Shown: one piece after another, positions 38,373 to 50,845 of the stretch
Numbering within the stretch: position 1 is the first letter of the stretch
How the letters are laid out: each line of letters opens with the position of its first letter
Assembly (NCBI RefSeq): GCF_040807025.1
Contig: NC_090952.1
Coordinates: forward strand, 23,061,068 to 23,125,067
Source: Struthio camelus
Lineage: Eukaryota > Chordata > Aves > Struthioniformes > Struthionidae
DNA: 64,000 bases
Direction: 5' to 3'
Translations under genes and position numbers: made by a program
The notes under the pieces: model-generated
What the model was told of the DNA's origin: nothing
The model's database searches: none
The model's input: only the letters and a program-made list of their open reading frames with translations

Positions 38373-41300
38373 TCGGCCGCCGCCTCGCCCCGCCCCCTCG
38401 GCCGCGCGCGGGAACGCGCACGCGCACGCACGCACGCGCGCCGGGGAGCGGCGGGGCGCGCGCGCGCGGACCCTCGGCGCCTCACGCGGGCCGGTGACCG
38501 TCCGTCAGCCGCGCAGGGCGCAGGAGCGGAAGTAGCCCCGCCCCCAGCCCGGGAGGCTTCCTCCCGTCGCCTTCTCACCCTCAGCCACTGAGCCGCGGGC
38601 TGGCGTGTCACGTGGGGGGCGGCGGAACCAATGGGAAGGAGGGCGAGGGGGCGAGGGGGTGCTTCCGGGAGAGCGCTGGGCGGTTGGTGCTGGGCGGGTG
38701 CGAGCGCGAGGGGGCGTGGCCTATTTTCCCGCCTCTGGGGCGGGCCGAGGCCTGTGGTGGTGGCGCAGTTTCTCGTGTGGGCGCAGGCCGCGGGGCGCTG
38801 TCTGTCCTGGCTGGGGCGAAGGCAGCCGCTGTCCTCGCTGCCCCAGACCGGCCTCGCCCCTTCCCTCAGGCTGCAGCTGTCGCTGCCCTCTGACAATAGC
38901 TTGGCGTGAGGACGGCTTTCCCTGAGGCCCTCTCCCTGAAGAGGGGTGTGCTCGTTGGGCTTGCTGTCAGCGGGGCGCCGCGCAGAGGTGGGCCTTGTGT
39001 GGAGACGTGTGCAGCCTTACTTACATGTTAAAATAAAAGGCTGCTAAGGGGTGTGAAGGACTGAGAGTGCTTGGCTCCAGTGACACACTGCACTGCTGTG
39101 CCTTGGAAAACACTGAAAAGTCGCACTGCTTCTGTCAGTTGAGATGCTTTGCAGCTAGTTGGCACTCATCTTGCACTGAGAGACTGAAAGTCCGCTTTCA
39201 TCATACTAGAAGCAAAGACAAAAAATAAAGAGATTACACTAAAATGGCATGCTAAATGTCAGATTTACATCGGTGCTTGTTCCGCCGTTGGTACAGGTGG
39301 TCGTAGAGGTGCTTTGACCAATTATGCCTTTCAGTGAGAAATGGCCACTGCTCAGATTGTCTTAGGTACCTGAGTGGATACAAGTGAGTGGAGGAAAGTG
39401 ATGCAACAGTCTGTCTTCAGCTGTCTGTGGTGCTATGAAGTGGATCAAACTTGTCCTCAGAGCCTTAAGTGTTTGAATTAATGAAGTTTGCTGCATAGCT
39501 ATCCATCACTGTAGTACTGCGTCCTAGGTACTTTAATATTTTTAATAAATTTTTCTCACTTGAATCGGTTATTTTTAAATACCAATACAAATAAACGTTT
39601 GGTGCCATCTAGCGGTTTTCAGAGTGTAATCTAGAAAGCTTTACATCAAAAGCAAATTTATTTGCTAAAGCATATAGTGAAAAATACTTAATTTTATATA
39701 CAGTATAAATGAACACACGTTTTGTTGTGGTCATGTGAAGTTTAACATAGATCTGTAAAATCCAGATATGGAAACAATGCAGGTTTCTTACGTGAAGATT
39801 TAGCTGCACAGTTCCATCAAAGCTGGGAGTGGCTGGTTGCCAGATGACTTTAGTGGTAAGGCAGTCTTTCTACTCTGAAGTGAAAATGATATTCAGTACA
39901 GAAGTTTTCTGGAAATAAGTGTTCCAGGAACAAATATATCTTTGCTGTCATACACACTGGAATGATAATAAAATCAAAGATACAATCCTGAGCTTATGAA
40001 GCTCTGAAGGGAGAGACCAACAGAAGTTAACTGGCTAGTCAACAGACTGTCAGATAAAATTGCTAAGGATATAAATATAGACTTTTAGTAACCTTTGGCT
40101 GTTATACAGAGAACATCCAACCTAGTTAATGACATCTTTCATGCTTCAAGAATTTTCTCTTGGCAGAGCTATTATGATAGATGTCCAAAGATTGTTTTAT
40201 AATCACATATAAACGGACAGCTTAAGAGACATTCATATTGGCTCTGAAACAAACATCTTGTGGGGTGCATTAGAGGCTTAACATAAACTGTGCTTGCTTA
40301 AAGAAATAAAATATATTTAAGCATAGGTCGGATAAAGTATTTTCCATGACACATTGCTGACACCGGAAGGCTCAGAGTAGCCTGAATTAGATGTTTGAGG
40401 AAAAGCTACAGTGGGTTAGCTATTGAGCTTTAATGCCCACTGCCCTCGTTTCCGTTCTTAACTGAGAAAATGAAGAGGGACTAAATTCGACTGTTCTAAG
40501 CATTTATAGGGTTTGAAGTGGATATATATTTTGGAAGTGAGATAACCATAGTCTTAAATATTTTAAGAGAAATACAACTACATCTTGAACTGTTTATTTC
40601 ATGTTGACAGAGTTTTTTACATTCATGACCTGAGTAGATGTAGTGAGCACTACGTCTACACAGGACGGATTTCCCCAGGCTCCTGCATCTTATATTAAGC
40701 AAATATTGGATGTGATGTCCTTGGGCAAATGATCAGAGTACAGATCTCTCTCTTTCTTTTTTTTTTTTTTCCTTGAGTGAGAGCTTAATAGTAAACTTAA
40801 AAACTCAAGTTCCTTCCTTCTCTCCCTACTGCCACAAATGTTTTGCAAAGTGACATAGCTGTAACAGGAGGCATGGAGAGTGCTTCCTCTGCAGACCTGG
40901 CTAAAATAAGTCATTAGGGCACTGTCCTGGGAAGTAGGAGATCCAAGTTTAATTCTTTCAGTCTGACAGAGAGGAGGGTATACATGCATGCAACAGGGAT
41001 AACAAGCTACCGTACATCAGTTTCTGCATCGTAAATCTGATCTGCACACTTTTACCATCCTGTAGGTATGAGAACAAACCACCTTGAAGTACCTCACACT
41101 CCCCACAGGTAACAGCATGTGTGAGGGCAGTTACTGCAGAACAGCTCACATCCAGTAGCTTATTACCTTGTCGCCACCATCTGTTCTCTTTCTCTTCAGT
41201 AAAGACTGCACAGTGAGCCAGCTCAGGGAGCTGATTCAGCTGAAAACATTTTTTTTTTTTTTTTGGCCAGGACAGCTTTCATCTTGATCACGGCTGTGAA

Positions 41301-43806
41301 ACAATATAATTCACAGTTGCACAAGCACTGCTGTTGCACCAAGCGAAGGATGAGCTGCGTGTTCCAGGGATGGGGGTAAGAGCCGTAATACCACAGCTCA
41401 GATCAGGCTAAGCTGCCAGGAGACAATATTTTAAATCCTGACAAAATATCTCAAAGTATATAGTAAAAGAAAGCATTAGCATGTTACATTATGATAACTT
41501 TGTGTCTGTGTCTGACTTTTCTGGGTGATAAAAGGAACTCTTGACTCATCAGAATTGTTGTAATCGAAAGATACCACCTACTAAACGTATTGAAAAATTG
41601 ATCTTGGCAAGGAGGTGATGTTTTGATATCTACTAAAGTTGGACCAAGAATTCACTAGCTGGTACTTAATTAGGTAAAGAGTTCACAGTGTTTTTCTTTC
41701 AGAAGATGCTTGGGATGTTAAAACAAGAGGCAGTAAATGCTGACGAATTGCAGGGAGGCTACTCCTGTTTGTGCTTTCCATGGGGCTGGAGCCTGTAGCT
41801 TTCTTAACTATGTGGATAATGACAAGACCAGATCCAGATGAGCTGAAAATTAAATACTGTTTCCTAGGTTGACAAAGGAAGTTCCACAAAACAGTTGACC
41901 TTTCACTGAGGAGATCAACTGTGGCAGAGCTAGTAATTAATCACTGATTAGAGCCTGTATTTTTTTTAATTCTAAGTACCACTGATGAAATCTACCAGTG
42001 CTGTAGGAGTGTGTAACTTAGGTTATTCTTTAATTGCAGTATTTTTAGCAGACATACATGGCTGTCAGCAGGCAGCCCATATATAACTACATAAGGTAAA
42101 ACAGTACTTTCTACGAAAACAGAAAGCTGAGCTTCAAAATGTCTATCATTTCATGAACTAACTTTAATAATCTGTGCCATTTGCTGGAGATGCAGTTTGT
42201 TACAGTAATATGCATGCTTTGACATGATTTTATTTATATATGTGGAAAATATTTTTTCCAAACTAAGCTGGTATCTTATAGCGTGAGACAAACTACAGTA
42301 CTGCTACTGAACCTTGCTAACAAGAACATTAATTCTTACACTTCTATGCATTAAAGCTGCTAATGTGCGCATCTCATTCACAAAACAAATTATAAAAAAG
42401 GTACATCCTAAAAATAGTGTTTACTCACCCCGGAAGATTCCACAGTCTTCCTGGGTGAGTAAGTACTATTTTATAAATACATCTCCACAGAACAAGTTCT
42501 TTGATGGAGTCCTCCTTTTCATCTTTTGCACCTTTCTTCTACATTTCCTTTCAGGGTGGATATAAATAGTAAAACCCTAATTTATCTTGCCAATTCTTTT
42601 CTAAATCACACTCAGCATTTCTGTAAATAGATATTATTCCCATATGTTTTTATAGAATTATATTTGTGTTACCTAGGGCTGAAAGAGTTTTTTTTTCAGA
42701 ACATTGAGAAAAGGTAGCAAAGGAAACAAACCTTTTCCCCTAAATCCAATTATGGTAATGTGGAGACATTATATGGATGGTTATATTCGGTGAATAGACG
42801 GAATGAATATCATCAGATTTTTTAGATAAAAATAAATATTGACCAATATGTCACTGTAATACAATGTCATGACGATTTGAAAAGACAGAATTATAAAAGC
42901 ATAAAGTACATGGAATGTTTAAAACATGGCCTGAAATATTGCCAGTCTTAAACCAAAACATGTGCGGTGTATAGCAAAAACATGAACTTTGTAGTAGTAC
43001 GTAATAGCAAAAAGGTAGACCATCCAGTTAGAAGAGTGAGTACCCAAGCAAAAAGTAGCTGCATGCAAAGCAAGGAAAATAGTGAATTTGGAAACTGTGA
43101 TTTTTAAGGGCTACTGTGAGGTATAGCCATGCGTTTTGCAATAAGAAATCTGGCCTCTATCAGAGACAAATAGTGAAATTCAGAAACATGCAGATATGTT
43201 TTCCAAAGGCTTTAATAAACTCGAATATAAAGGATAAATGATGTAAGAAGCTGTAATTTTTGTTGATTTTTCTTCTGTTTGGAATTCCCTATAGTAAGAT
43301 CCAGGAAGCTAAAAGTACACTCCTAGGTGTGCAGACTTATTTATTTAATCTCATCCCACAGCCCAACTAAGGAAAAAGATAAGGGACGCTGTTGGTGCAG
43401 TATGTTTGTTAAATTTGTATGGAGCTCAATACCAGTGAATGTGTTATGCTGAAGACAAAGAGAGTACAAGAAGATCTCTGGAGTTTGCTTTGCCATAAAA
43501 TTGCATTTCTGTGCTGTTACATTTGCATTTATTTTAAGGGTCCTATGCTGGTGTATACCTGGTACAATAAAATGGAGAATCAGGACTCCACTGAAAATTA
43601 GTGCTTAGAATCTTGCAGCATATAAATGAAGAATGTGGTAAAATAAGGCCAGGCCTGATTTGACTGGTTTAAGACGGCTACAGAGGTTGTATTCCAGTGC
43701 CCTTGGGATTTATAGTTTGGTTTTATTGTTCTGATTAGGGCAGTGAACAGAGAGAGAGACTGCAAATACATTTGCTACATCTTATAATGATGGAGCGTCA
43801 TGGTGC

Positions 43807-43824
43807 ATGGATGGATGGATGGAT
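43807..43824. repeat. (GGAT)n short tandem repeat
   Basis: Four GGAT units, intergenic. Confidence 0.9.
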
Positions 43825-44744
43825 TTCCATGCATGTGTTGCTAGGGCTCTGTGCAGCCGGAGGAGGAGGCTATATCTTCAAGGGTTAATTTGCCTTTTAA
43901 ATAGGAAATAAAATTCAGACCTCTGTTACTGACAACGCTGTTTTGTATAATTCCTATGTTGCAATCTCTCTTCTGTAATTTAACCCACAACTTCTTTTGT
44001 GAGACAGAAGTTCCATATTTTAAGCAATGCAAAATCTATTGCATTTTCTATCACCAGCTCCCACAAAACAAAATTTTGGTTCAAGGTACACAAGCTTCAT
44101 AAAAGTATTTGTTATTTGAGATTTTTGTGATATGGGCTAGCAATACTTGCTTCCTGCCTTTCCTGGTAGAAAAGCAGTCCCAGCCACCTGAGCTTTTTAG
44201 GGATATGTAGGCTGCCCATCATGGGCTAACACTGACTTGCAACTGCGTACTTCATCAAAGTCAGTGGATTTGAGATTAGAAGGCCCCCTTCAGAAAGATA
44301 GTCTAACATCCTATTAAAAAGGGATACTAGTTTAATAACTTGAAAAATAAAAGACTGGTACTATATAGAAATCAAACTTTCCTAGCATGCTTGAAATTTG
44401 CAGACCACTTAGGCATGACCACGTTATCAAGCAGTACACTACGCAAGAGCGGATCTGTAGAGTGAAATGCTTAGTCTGACATCTGCACTTCTGGGGGCCG
44501 TACTGCACACTTTTGGGGGCTTTACTTCAGACTAGCTCTAATCACGTTCCATGGACTGAATGCGCCATTTCATCTGGAAGGAATCCAGGTTGTGTGCCAG
44601 AGACCCCCCTTGGAGCCAAACCAAAGTAAGGCAAGTGGGGATATTTGAACAGTTTACTGCAAAAGTGCACTGTTAATCCAAACTAAAACAATCACAATCC
44701 ACTCGGATTTCTTGATGTTAAATCATACAACAATAAAGATTATT

Positions 44745-44965
44745 GCTCTGTTGAGATGTTTTATCCATAGATCTCGAAAGATTTTACAAATGTGGCTAAA
44801 CATGCTTACCCTAGTTAAGAGGTGTGATCACCTGCTCGTTCCCTTGACTTCCTTAGGAACTGAGAAGGGCATCCCTTTTAACAGCAGTCAGTTGTTACCT
44901 GGAATTTCAAAGCAAGTCATTGGCAGAGCAAGGGGTAATGCAGATCTGGCCCATAATGCCTTTTC
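44745..44965 (+). repeat. Ancient amniote interspersed repeat remnant
   Basis: Reads ATCCATAGATCTCGAAAGAT, then TTTTACAAATG, and later CAAAGCAAGTCATTGGCAGA and GCAAGGGGTAATGCAGATCT. These follow the order of a widespread old repeat (cardinal-point bits: 'tagatctcaaagcactttacaaa ... gcaagtcattggcagagc'). It is strongly diverged and no family name is offered. Confidence 0.5.
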
Positions 44966-45513
44966 CTTTTTTCTGCACCAGACTACAGACTTTAGCTTTG
45001 TTTCATTTTAGCTTGCTTTCCAAGGTGTTTACCAGGTTTTGACATTTGAGACAAGAAAAGAAATGAAAAACCTGCCTCATTTACCATGTCATGAAGATAC
45101 ATGTTTCTGCTTGCTTGCTTTAGATGCAAATACGTGACAAAAGAGAGCTCTCAGTCACAAGTCAAAGAACAAGTCACCAAGAACAACACAACAATTCTCG
45201 TAGCCGAAGCAGAAATTCTCTTGCAACTCTGCTGACTCCTGTCCTGCTCAGTACAGGAATTTCAGCTAAGGATGCATGTTCATGCTCTGGAACATGAATG
45301 TTTCCTTTGAGCTTACACTGAAATGTTCAGATGTTTTAGCTTCTCCCACATAGTTTGATTTTTTTTGTTGTTGTTGTATAATGTAAAAAATTAGGATCTC
45401 CTGCTGAAAATTCTTTCACAGACAGCGCAAGGCATGGCAGCTCATTCCAGGATCCAGATAGTAGTGACTTGATTAGAAACGCTCAGTTTCTGTCCTTCTT
45501 CATCACAGATGGT

Positions 45514-45921
45514 CTAAACGCTTTCCTCTTCTTTTGTGATACTGTAATCTGTTAGCAGTGTAACACTGATTTCTGAGCCATGTGTGCTGCCTGTGACTGA
45601 CAGGGCTCTGGTAGGAGTATTACTGTGGGGAGCACTGGGAGGTTTTGTACGAAGTTTTGCCTTGCAGCATGAGACTTGCTTTTTAAAGTGTTGCCGGAAG
45701 CTTTTACTCAGCCAATAAAGAGCAAAAGGATTGACGCAGGAATTGCTGAAGGCCAAGGCACGGGAAAAAATAGTAGCTATCAGATGAAAGGCAGAAGCAT
45801 CTACAGAAGAATGGTATGTAAAAGAGCGATATAGGTAGAGGATGTGGTTAGGCAACCAGCAAAAGGCAAATAAAGCAACTAGCACCAGCACTGTTTTTGC
45901 AACTCTCTTGCGGGATTCAAT
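45514..45921 (-). CDS. BRS3: BRS3 coding exon 3 (TM6, TM7, tail)
   Basis: Starts [18 protein letters not shown] after a TTTTCTCCTAG acceptor. It carries [21 protein letters not shown] and the cytoplasmic tail. Stop at 45514-45516. Intron 2 is only 620 bp. Confidence 0.96.
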   Translation of the reverse strand: MESRKRVAKTVLVLVALFAFCWLPNHILYLYRSFTYHSSVDASAFHLIATIFSRALAFSNSCVNPFALYWLSKSFRQHFKKQVSCCKAKLRTKPPSAPHSNTPTRALSVTGSTHGSEISVTLLTDYSITKEEESV

Positions 45922-48900
45922 CTAGGAGAAAAGGCATATCTGGTATTAATAGCAATAAGTAACACATGTTTATATAGTTGGTGCTGATTTCTGGAGGGCT
46001 CTGAGAGTGTTAACATTAATCAGTCTAAATGCGTTAGTGACCAAAAAAGCAAAATGGCTACAAACCAGAAAAACAAATCAGTTTCATAATTTTTTTTTCC
46101 TTTTCAACAAAGTATTTCCAGTGCAGAGCACATTCTCTTTCCCTTATAAATCACATGGGAACTTGGTTTAGACTAAGATTTGAAAGTACAATGGTTAATG
46201 TGTTAGCTAATGTTTGTTAATGTCACATCTTTTAATCCTGATGTTGATGAGATCTTAATGTTTAAAATTCAAGGTTATAACTTCTGAGTTTAATAGGGTC
46301 ATAATAAAGGGGAAAAAAAATCCCTCAGGAAAGCATGTTCACCCCCAATTAAGCTAGTGAGTCACAAGCATGTGCTTAAGCGCATAGCTGAATTTGTATT
46401 GCTAATATGGGCTGAGTTTATGGAGTTTTTTACTCGTCTGTGCATATTATGAGGTAAAGGTTTTGCACTCAAGAATTAAGATTTCGATCAGCATGACAGA
46501 TTTTGGAAAACTGGACACTTTACTGCTTGATCATAGCTTACCTGCTTACGAGCATGACCATGTTCTTCCGCTGGCATGTTGAATGTACTTTTGTATAATG
46601 TTCTGGCAATAAGAAAATAATAGGCAGAAATGACAGCTAAGGGTATAATATAGAACACTAAGAAGCAAACCAGAGAGTGAGCTTCCTGCAGTATCTTCTC
46701 AGATACAGGATAGGGGGCACATGCCTCAAAAGTTACATTTTTCTCAGGATTAGTAAAAGAATACAGATCTGAAAAAACAGCTTCTGGGACAGCAAATATC
46801 ATGGAGACAATCCAAACACATCCAGCTTTACAGCAGGTCTTCAGGAGCGCGTCGGAAGTCTGCAGTTCCAAGGGCTTAACGATGGCTCTGTACCTAAAAA
46901 CAGCCAACATCAGAGTGTCAATAAGTGCAGTAACAATGCAAGCACTGATAACGTAAACTTCCTGAGGATAAAACCATCCCTATTCTCTCTAAACTAAGGT
47001 TGGCAGAATCATCCTGGAAATTAATAGAGATACAAGCTCTTTATAGTTAAGATTGAATTGCAGAAAATAATTGTAAGCATGTATTTAAATTCTACGAAAA
47101 TGATGAATTGGCTGGCAGGACTTGCCATGGAAGCCTTCCTAAGTAAAGATGCCTTCTACTGTTTGGAATAGAATCAGTAAGGGGGTCATCTCTAACGTAC
47201 TTTTATGGAGCTTCATAGAAAGGTAATTGAGGAAATTAGCTTGCAAAACTTGTAAAGGGATGAAACTGGTTGACTAGTTTATAAATACACGAAATTCAAG
47301 CATACACACTGTCCCTTTCTTCCATGTTCTTGAGATCCCAGCTGAGTGCAGTGATCTCACTCAAAGTAACGCTCAGGTATTCATTCATGTTTACAAAGTA
47401 TGAGCTAACACTGTTGTTGATTCAAGCTCTGATGCTGCAGCATGTGAACTGCGTTAGACACATGAGAAAGCATCTGGGTAAATTTGTAGATGTGTGAAAA
47501 AGCGTGTGGAAAGGGGGTATGGAAAAAGGACAAACTGCCACAAAGATGAACTAAGCGCAGTAAACGACATACCATGCTCTCAAAATAGCGGGGACCCTTG
47601 TTTAAACAGACAGAAGATATCCCTCTGGGGGGGCATGAGACTAGCGTGAAAGGAAATGCAGTGAAAAAGGAGCCAGAGTGGAATAAGACTACTAGTAGAG
47701 TTGTACCGTTTTGCACCAGCTGAGGATCTGGTCTGCTCTTTCTCCTCTAGGCAAATTTAAATTAAAAGCTGCCCGCTGGAGTGTTATTTATTAAATAAAT
47801 ACCGTTTTACTGACCTCAAGCTTTTCTAGCATACAGGAACATGATAGTCTGGGGTTGTGCTAATGACTGATATTTTGAACTTCTTAAGTAAATTTACCAT
47901 ATAGTTACCCTGTGAAAATATTGAAGAGAGTGATTATATAACAGCTACTATAAGGAAACAAATACAAAAGCAAGTGTCTAGAGGATGGAGTCTGAACTGA
48001 CCTCCTGCAGGAACAGGATCTTGGAGCTATAATAGCTAATCCAATAAAAACCATCAGCTTAATATTCAGTAATAGTCCAAAAAAAGCAAATAAAGCATTA
48101 AGAATTATTAGGAAAGCAATGGAGAGCAAAAGAGAGAATATTGTGCAGGTATCTATACCCCTTCTTCATGCAATTCATGAACACCATGTGCTGCTCTGGG
48201 CACCTCATCTCAAAAAAAAAAAAAAATACGAAGGAGGGAATATAATGTGAGCAGCCTGGAGAGGACGGATAGGGATCACTGTCTCTTCCGGTAGAAGAGG
48301 CAGGGCCAACAAAGGAAGCCAGATGCAAAACAACAGGAAGCAGTTCTTTATGCAACAGGCATTAGACCTGTGAAAATCATTGCTAAACAAGTTCAAGAAG
48401 AGACTGGGGAAGGATCTAGGAGAGAAATACACTGAGTTGATTAGGTAGACAAACGTCAGCTCAGGTAGTCGTCTAAAGGCTTAGGGGATAGGAGGTGTGG
48501 TGTTGTATAGTTGCTGTGTTCTTATTCTTCTCTGCATGTCTTTCTTGCCTTTAGAAATCTGCTGGAGGCTGATTTATAAACCACTGCTGGAGGCTGGATA
48601 CTGGCCTAGATGGACCCGTGACCTGATCCAGTATGGCCATTCCTACCTTGGTTGTTTTTTCACTTTACAGTAGCAGCAGCATTGTTTAGGATTTAAACTC
48701 TGAATACAGGACCTATTTGTTATTACATAGAATCCATGATTGCTGGCAGATTGCTGGCGTATGAGATGAGAATCTTTTTCTTTCTCAACACTAAAATTCA
48801 TTTTGGCTCTTTCTGCTTCTTCATGCGCTCATGCTAATTGGACTGAAATCTTACATTAGTATTGTTCATTCAGAAAGGAGACGCTGAACACTGATTATTC

Positions 48901-50069
48901 AGCAACTCCTTCTGAAAACAGTCAGATGAGAGCTCTGATCCCGACTAACAGTGCTTTCATTGTAACCTGAGTTTAATTTCACAGCATCTGAGTTAACATT
49001 GCTCTGGAAAAGATGTAAGAACTCTAAGTACAAAGCAGACAAAATATTCAGACTGTGCCATATTAAACCTATATCACACTAAGTACTTGTCAAGCTGAAA
49101 ATGAGAGTATTGCAGTAACCATCAAATTGCAAGTCTTGAAAGTTATTTGTCCCACAGTCTCATCTGTGAGATCTGTTGGCTTTTTACCCCATGTTACTCA
49201 TTTTAGTTCTAAGATTTTAGAACCTGACTGAAGTGCATAAGAGTAAGAGGAAGGATTTCCACTCTCTCCAGTCATTTTGACTTTTCTGTTTTTCATCTTC
49301 ATTGACTGCTTTAGTGCACCACTAGATAGCACCAATATACTGTCTTTTCCCCACCTTAAGCAATTTACCTTTTCTAGGCAACAGAGAGAAAAATCATATT
49401 GCACTTCAAACTGATAACAGGTCAGAATACTTTCAAAGAGTCTTTCTCGCTTCACTTCATTAAAAAGAACTTCTACACTTTTTACAAGAACATACATTAT
49501 TAAATTAAATGGAAGAGGGGGGTTACTCTATTTCAATGCGCCATTTACCATTATGCAAAATGATAATTTCTGCTCTTTTATTAATTACTGACTTCACACC
49601 TGAGGTATTTCCTGGCAAATCGGTTGCACCAGACCCACCTGTCAGCACTGAGAACAGTCAGTGTGAACACTGATACTCCAACTGAGGTTAACTGGATAAA
49701 AGACAGCAGCTTGCACCCAATTCTTCCGAAGAGCCAGGTATCCACAACATACCGCGTTGCATCTACAGGCACACAAGTTAATAAAAGCAGTAGGTCTCCA
49801 AATGCCAGGCTGGTGATGAAGATATTTGGAACCGTCTGCATTGATTTAATCTTGAAAAAGACTTTGATGAGTATAGCATTTCCAAGGAGACCCACTGAAA
49901 TGATCACAGCATATGTAACATAAATTGTGCACAGAATTTCTAATCCTGGAAAGGAGTCTTCAGTCCATTTTTCATTTGTGGTTTCATTATCAATGATTGA
50001 TTTCAGTTCTGTACCATTTGTAGATGTACACGAAGTCTGATTAGATGAATGCAAGTATACTTGAGACAT
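45514..50069 (-). CDS. BRS3: BRS3, bombesin receptor subtype-3 (class A GPCR), 3 exons
   Basis: Three exons, 49639-50069, 46542-46893 and 45514-45921, join in frame (phases 2 and 0) into 396 residues; human BRS3 has 399. The match is strong throughout. The N-terminus carries N-glycosylation sequons at N10, N18 and N28. TM1 is about 48-70. The disulfide pair is C119/C202, the TM3 end is D143-R144-Y145, TM6 has CWLP (282-285), and TM7 has NPFALY (325-330). The tail has a C-C palmitoylation-type pair and the block SEISVT shared with human. It acts at the plasma membrane; the family couples to Gq, and human BRS3 is an orphan linked to energy balance. The start is the ATG at 50069, aligned to the human start. 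Neighbours are HTATSF1 downstream and ADGRG4 upstream, on the same strand. No break is seen. Confidence 0.97.
46542..46893 (-). CDS. BRS3: BRS3 coding exon 2 (ICL2 to ICL3)
   Basis: 352 nt, starting with the G that completes Arg144, then [20 protein letters not shown]. It ends [19 protein letters not shown], with donor CAG|GTAAGC. It covers TM4, ECL2 (with C202) and TM5. Confidence 0.96.
48110..48660 (+). mobile_element. CR1-related LINE 3' end, diverged, with internal poly(A)
   Basis: Contains CAGTTCTTTATGCAACAGGC, later GAAGAGACTGGGGAAGGATC, and ends TGGCCTAGATGGACCCGTGA with CCAGTATGGCCATTCCTAC. This is the classic sense-strand end of old sauropsid CR1 elements. A 14-A run near 48213 interrupts it. 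It lies in intron 1 of BRS3, in the opposite orientation to the gene. Identification is from remembered consensus, so the subfamily is not given. Confidence 0.75.
49639..50069 (-). CDS. BRS3: BRS3 coding exon 1 (N-terminus to end of TM3)
   Basis: 431 nt encoding residues 1-143 plus two bases of Arg144. It includes [20 protein letters not shown] (TM2 entry) and FTLTVLSAD. The donor ACAG|GTGGGT splits the DRY arginine, as is usual for this receptor family. The start codon was chosen over an upstream in-frame TTG at 50156. The 5' UTR boundary is not visible. Confidence 0.96.
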
Positions 50070-50727
50070 TTCTTTAACTGTTTCTTCTCCCCAGGCTGGA
50101 CTTAAATTGATCAAAATTGGTTTAATATGTAGCTTGCAGCATATCAGCAAGGTCAATATAAAGGTACAGATTTGTGTCTGAAATTAAGATTCTTGTTGCA
50201 CATTAACTACTTTCATCCCCTTCTGGTTCTCAAAACATGCTTGGGATAAATGCACATAGATCTAGTTCTGAACTGTGTGGGAGGTGGAGAATTTTTTTAT
50301 TGGCTTTTCAGCTACTGGAGAAGAGAGGGAGGAGGAAAAAAGAGAAAAGGGATTTCTTTAAAGATATTAGCTGAAATGATCTTTTTTTCATAGAGCTATC
50401 TTGTGAATAAATACCATATTATAATTACTATTCTGTTAGGGTTTGCATATTACGTAGCAGATATTCCTTAATATTTTTCAAAATATTCTAAAAAGAAATC
50501 AAATGAAAACCTGAAATAGTTTTCTCTGTAATAAAGATAAATAGAGAATCTTCTCATTTAACATAAAACTCTACAATATGCCTTAATGTTAGATAAAAAT
50601 ATCTCAAAATATAGATAGCATTTGTTGAAAAAGCCATAGAGACAGTCTGTGCTTGTCTTTGCTCTGAGTTCTATCACAGTAATGCAGGGAGCTTTCAAAA
50701 AGCAATTTAGGATGGAAATTTATGGCC

Positions 50728-50845
50728 AAAATCCTGCTAGCAAACACTTACCTAAAAGTTTAGGCTTGTCCCTTGAAACCATCCCGTTGACTTCAAAGCC
50801 ACAACTTACGCTGAAGTTTGAACAGGTCTGTAGACAGTTGCAGTA
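50728..50845 (+). repeat. Possible old sauropsid repeat scrap
   Basis: Contains CAAAATCCTGCTAGCAAACA and CCCGTTGACTTCAAAGCCAC, wording typical of decayed interspersed repeats in turtles, crocodilians and birds. It lies 5' of BRS3. Short and diverged, so tentative. A similar phrase occurs near 44250 (TTCATCAAAGTCAGTGGA). Confidence 0.3.

Larger units (their letters stand above)
37850..38900. promoter_or_regulatory. HTATSF1: CpG-island promoter of HTATSF1
   Basis: Very GC- and CpG-rich stretch around the HTATSF1 start codon. Visible promoter-type motifs are an ETS/GABP site CCGGAAGC on minus (38661-38668), an E-box CACGTG (38609-38614), a CCAAT box (38628-38632), GCGGAAGT (38526-38533) and an SP1-like GC box (about 38535-38545). 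No ATG lies on the minus strand from 38262 to about 38600, so a 5' UTR there would have no upstream ATG. The island extends upstream of the likely start site, so divergent transcription is possible but not shown. Confidence 0.85.
39000..45513. other. Intergenic, HTATSF1 5' side to BRS3 3' end
   Basis: AT-rich and without recognised genes. The BRS3 3' UTR should lie in its upper part (downstream of 45514 on minus), but no poly(A) site can be picked. It holds the old repeat remnant at 44745-44965 and a GGAT repeat at 43807-43824. Confidence 0.6.

Noticed and set aside
37729-38896. Long minus frames with poly-Arg and poly-Ala stretches across the HTATSF1 5' region
   Set aside because: They are readings of the CGG repeat and the CpG island in other frames, with no ATG start. 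Mentioned only as possible non-ATG translation.
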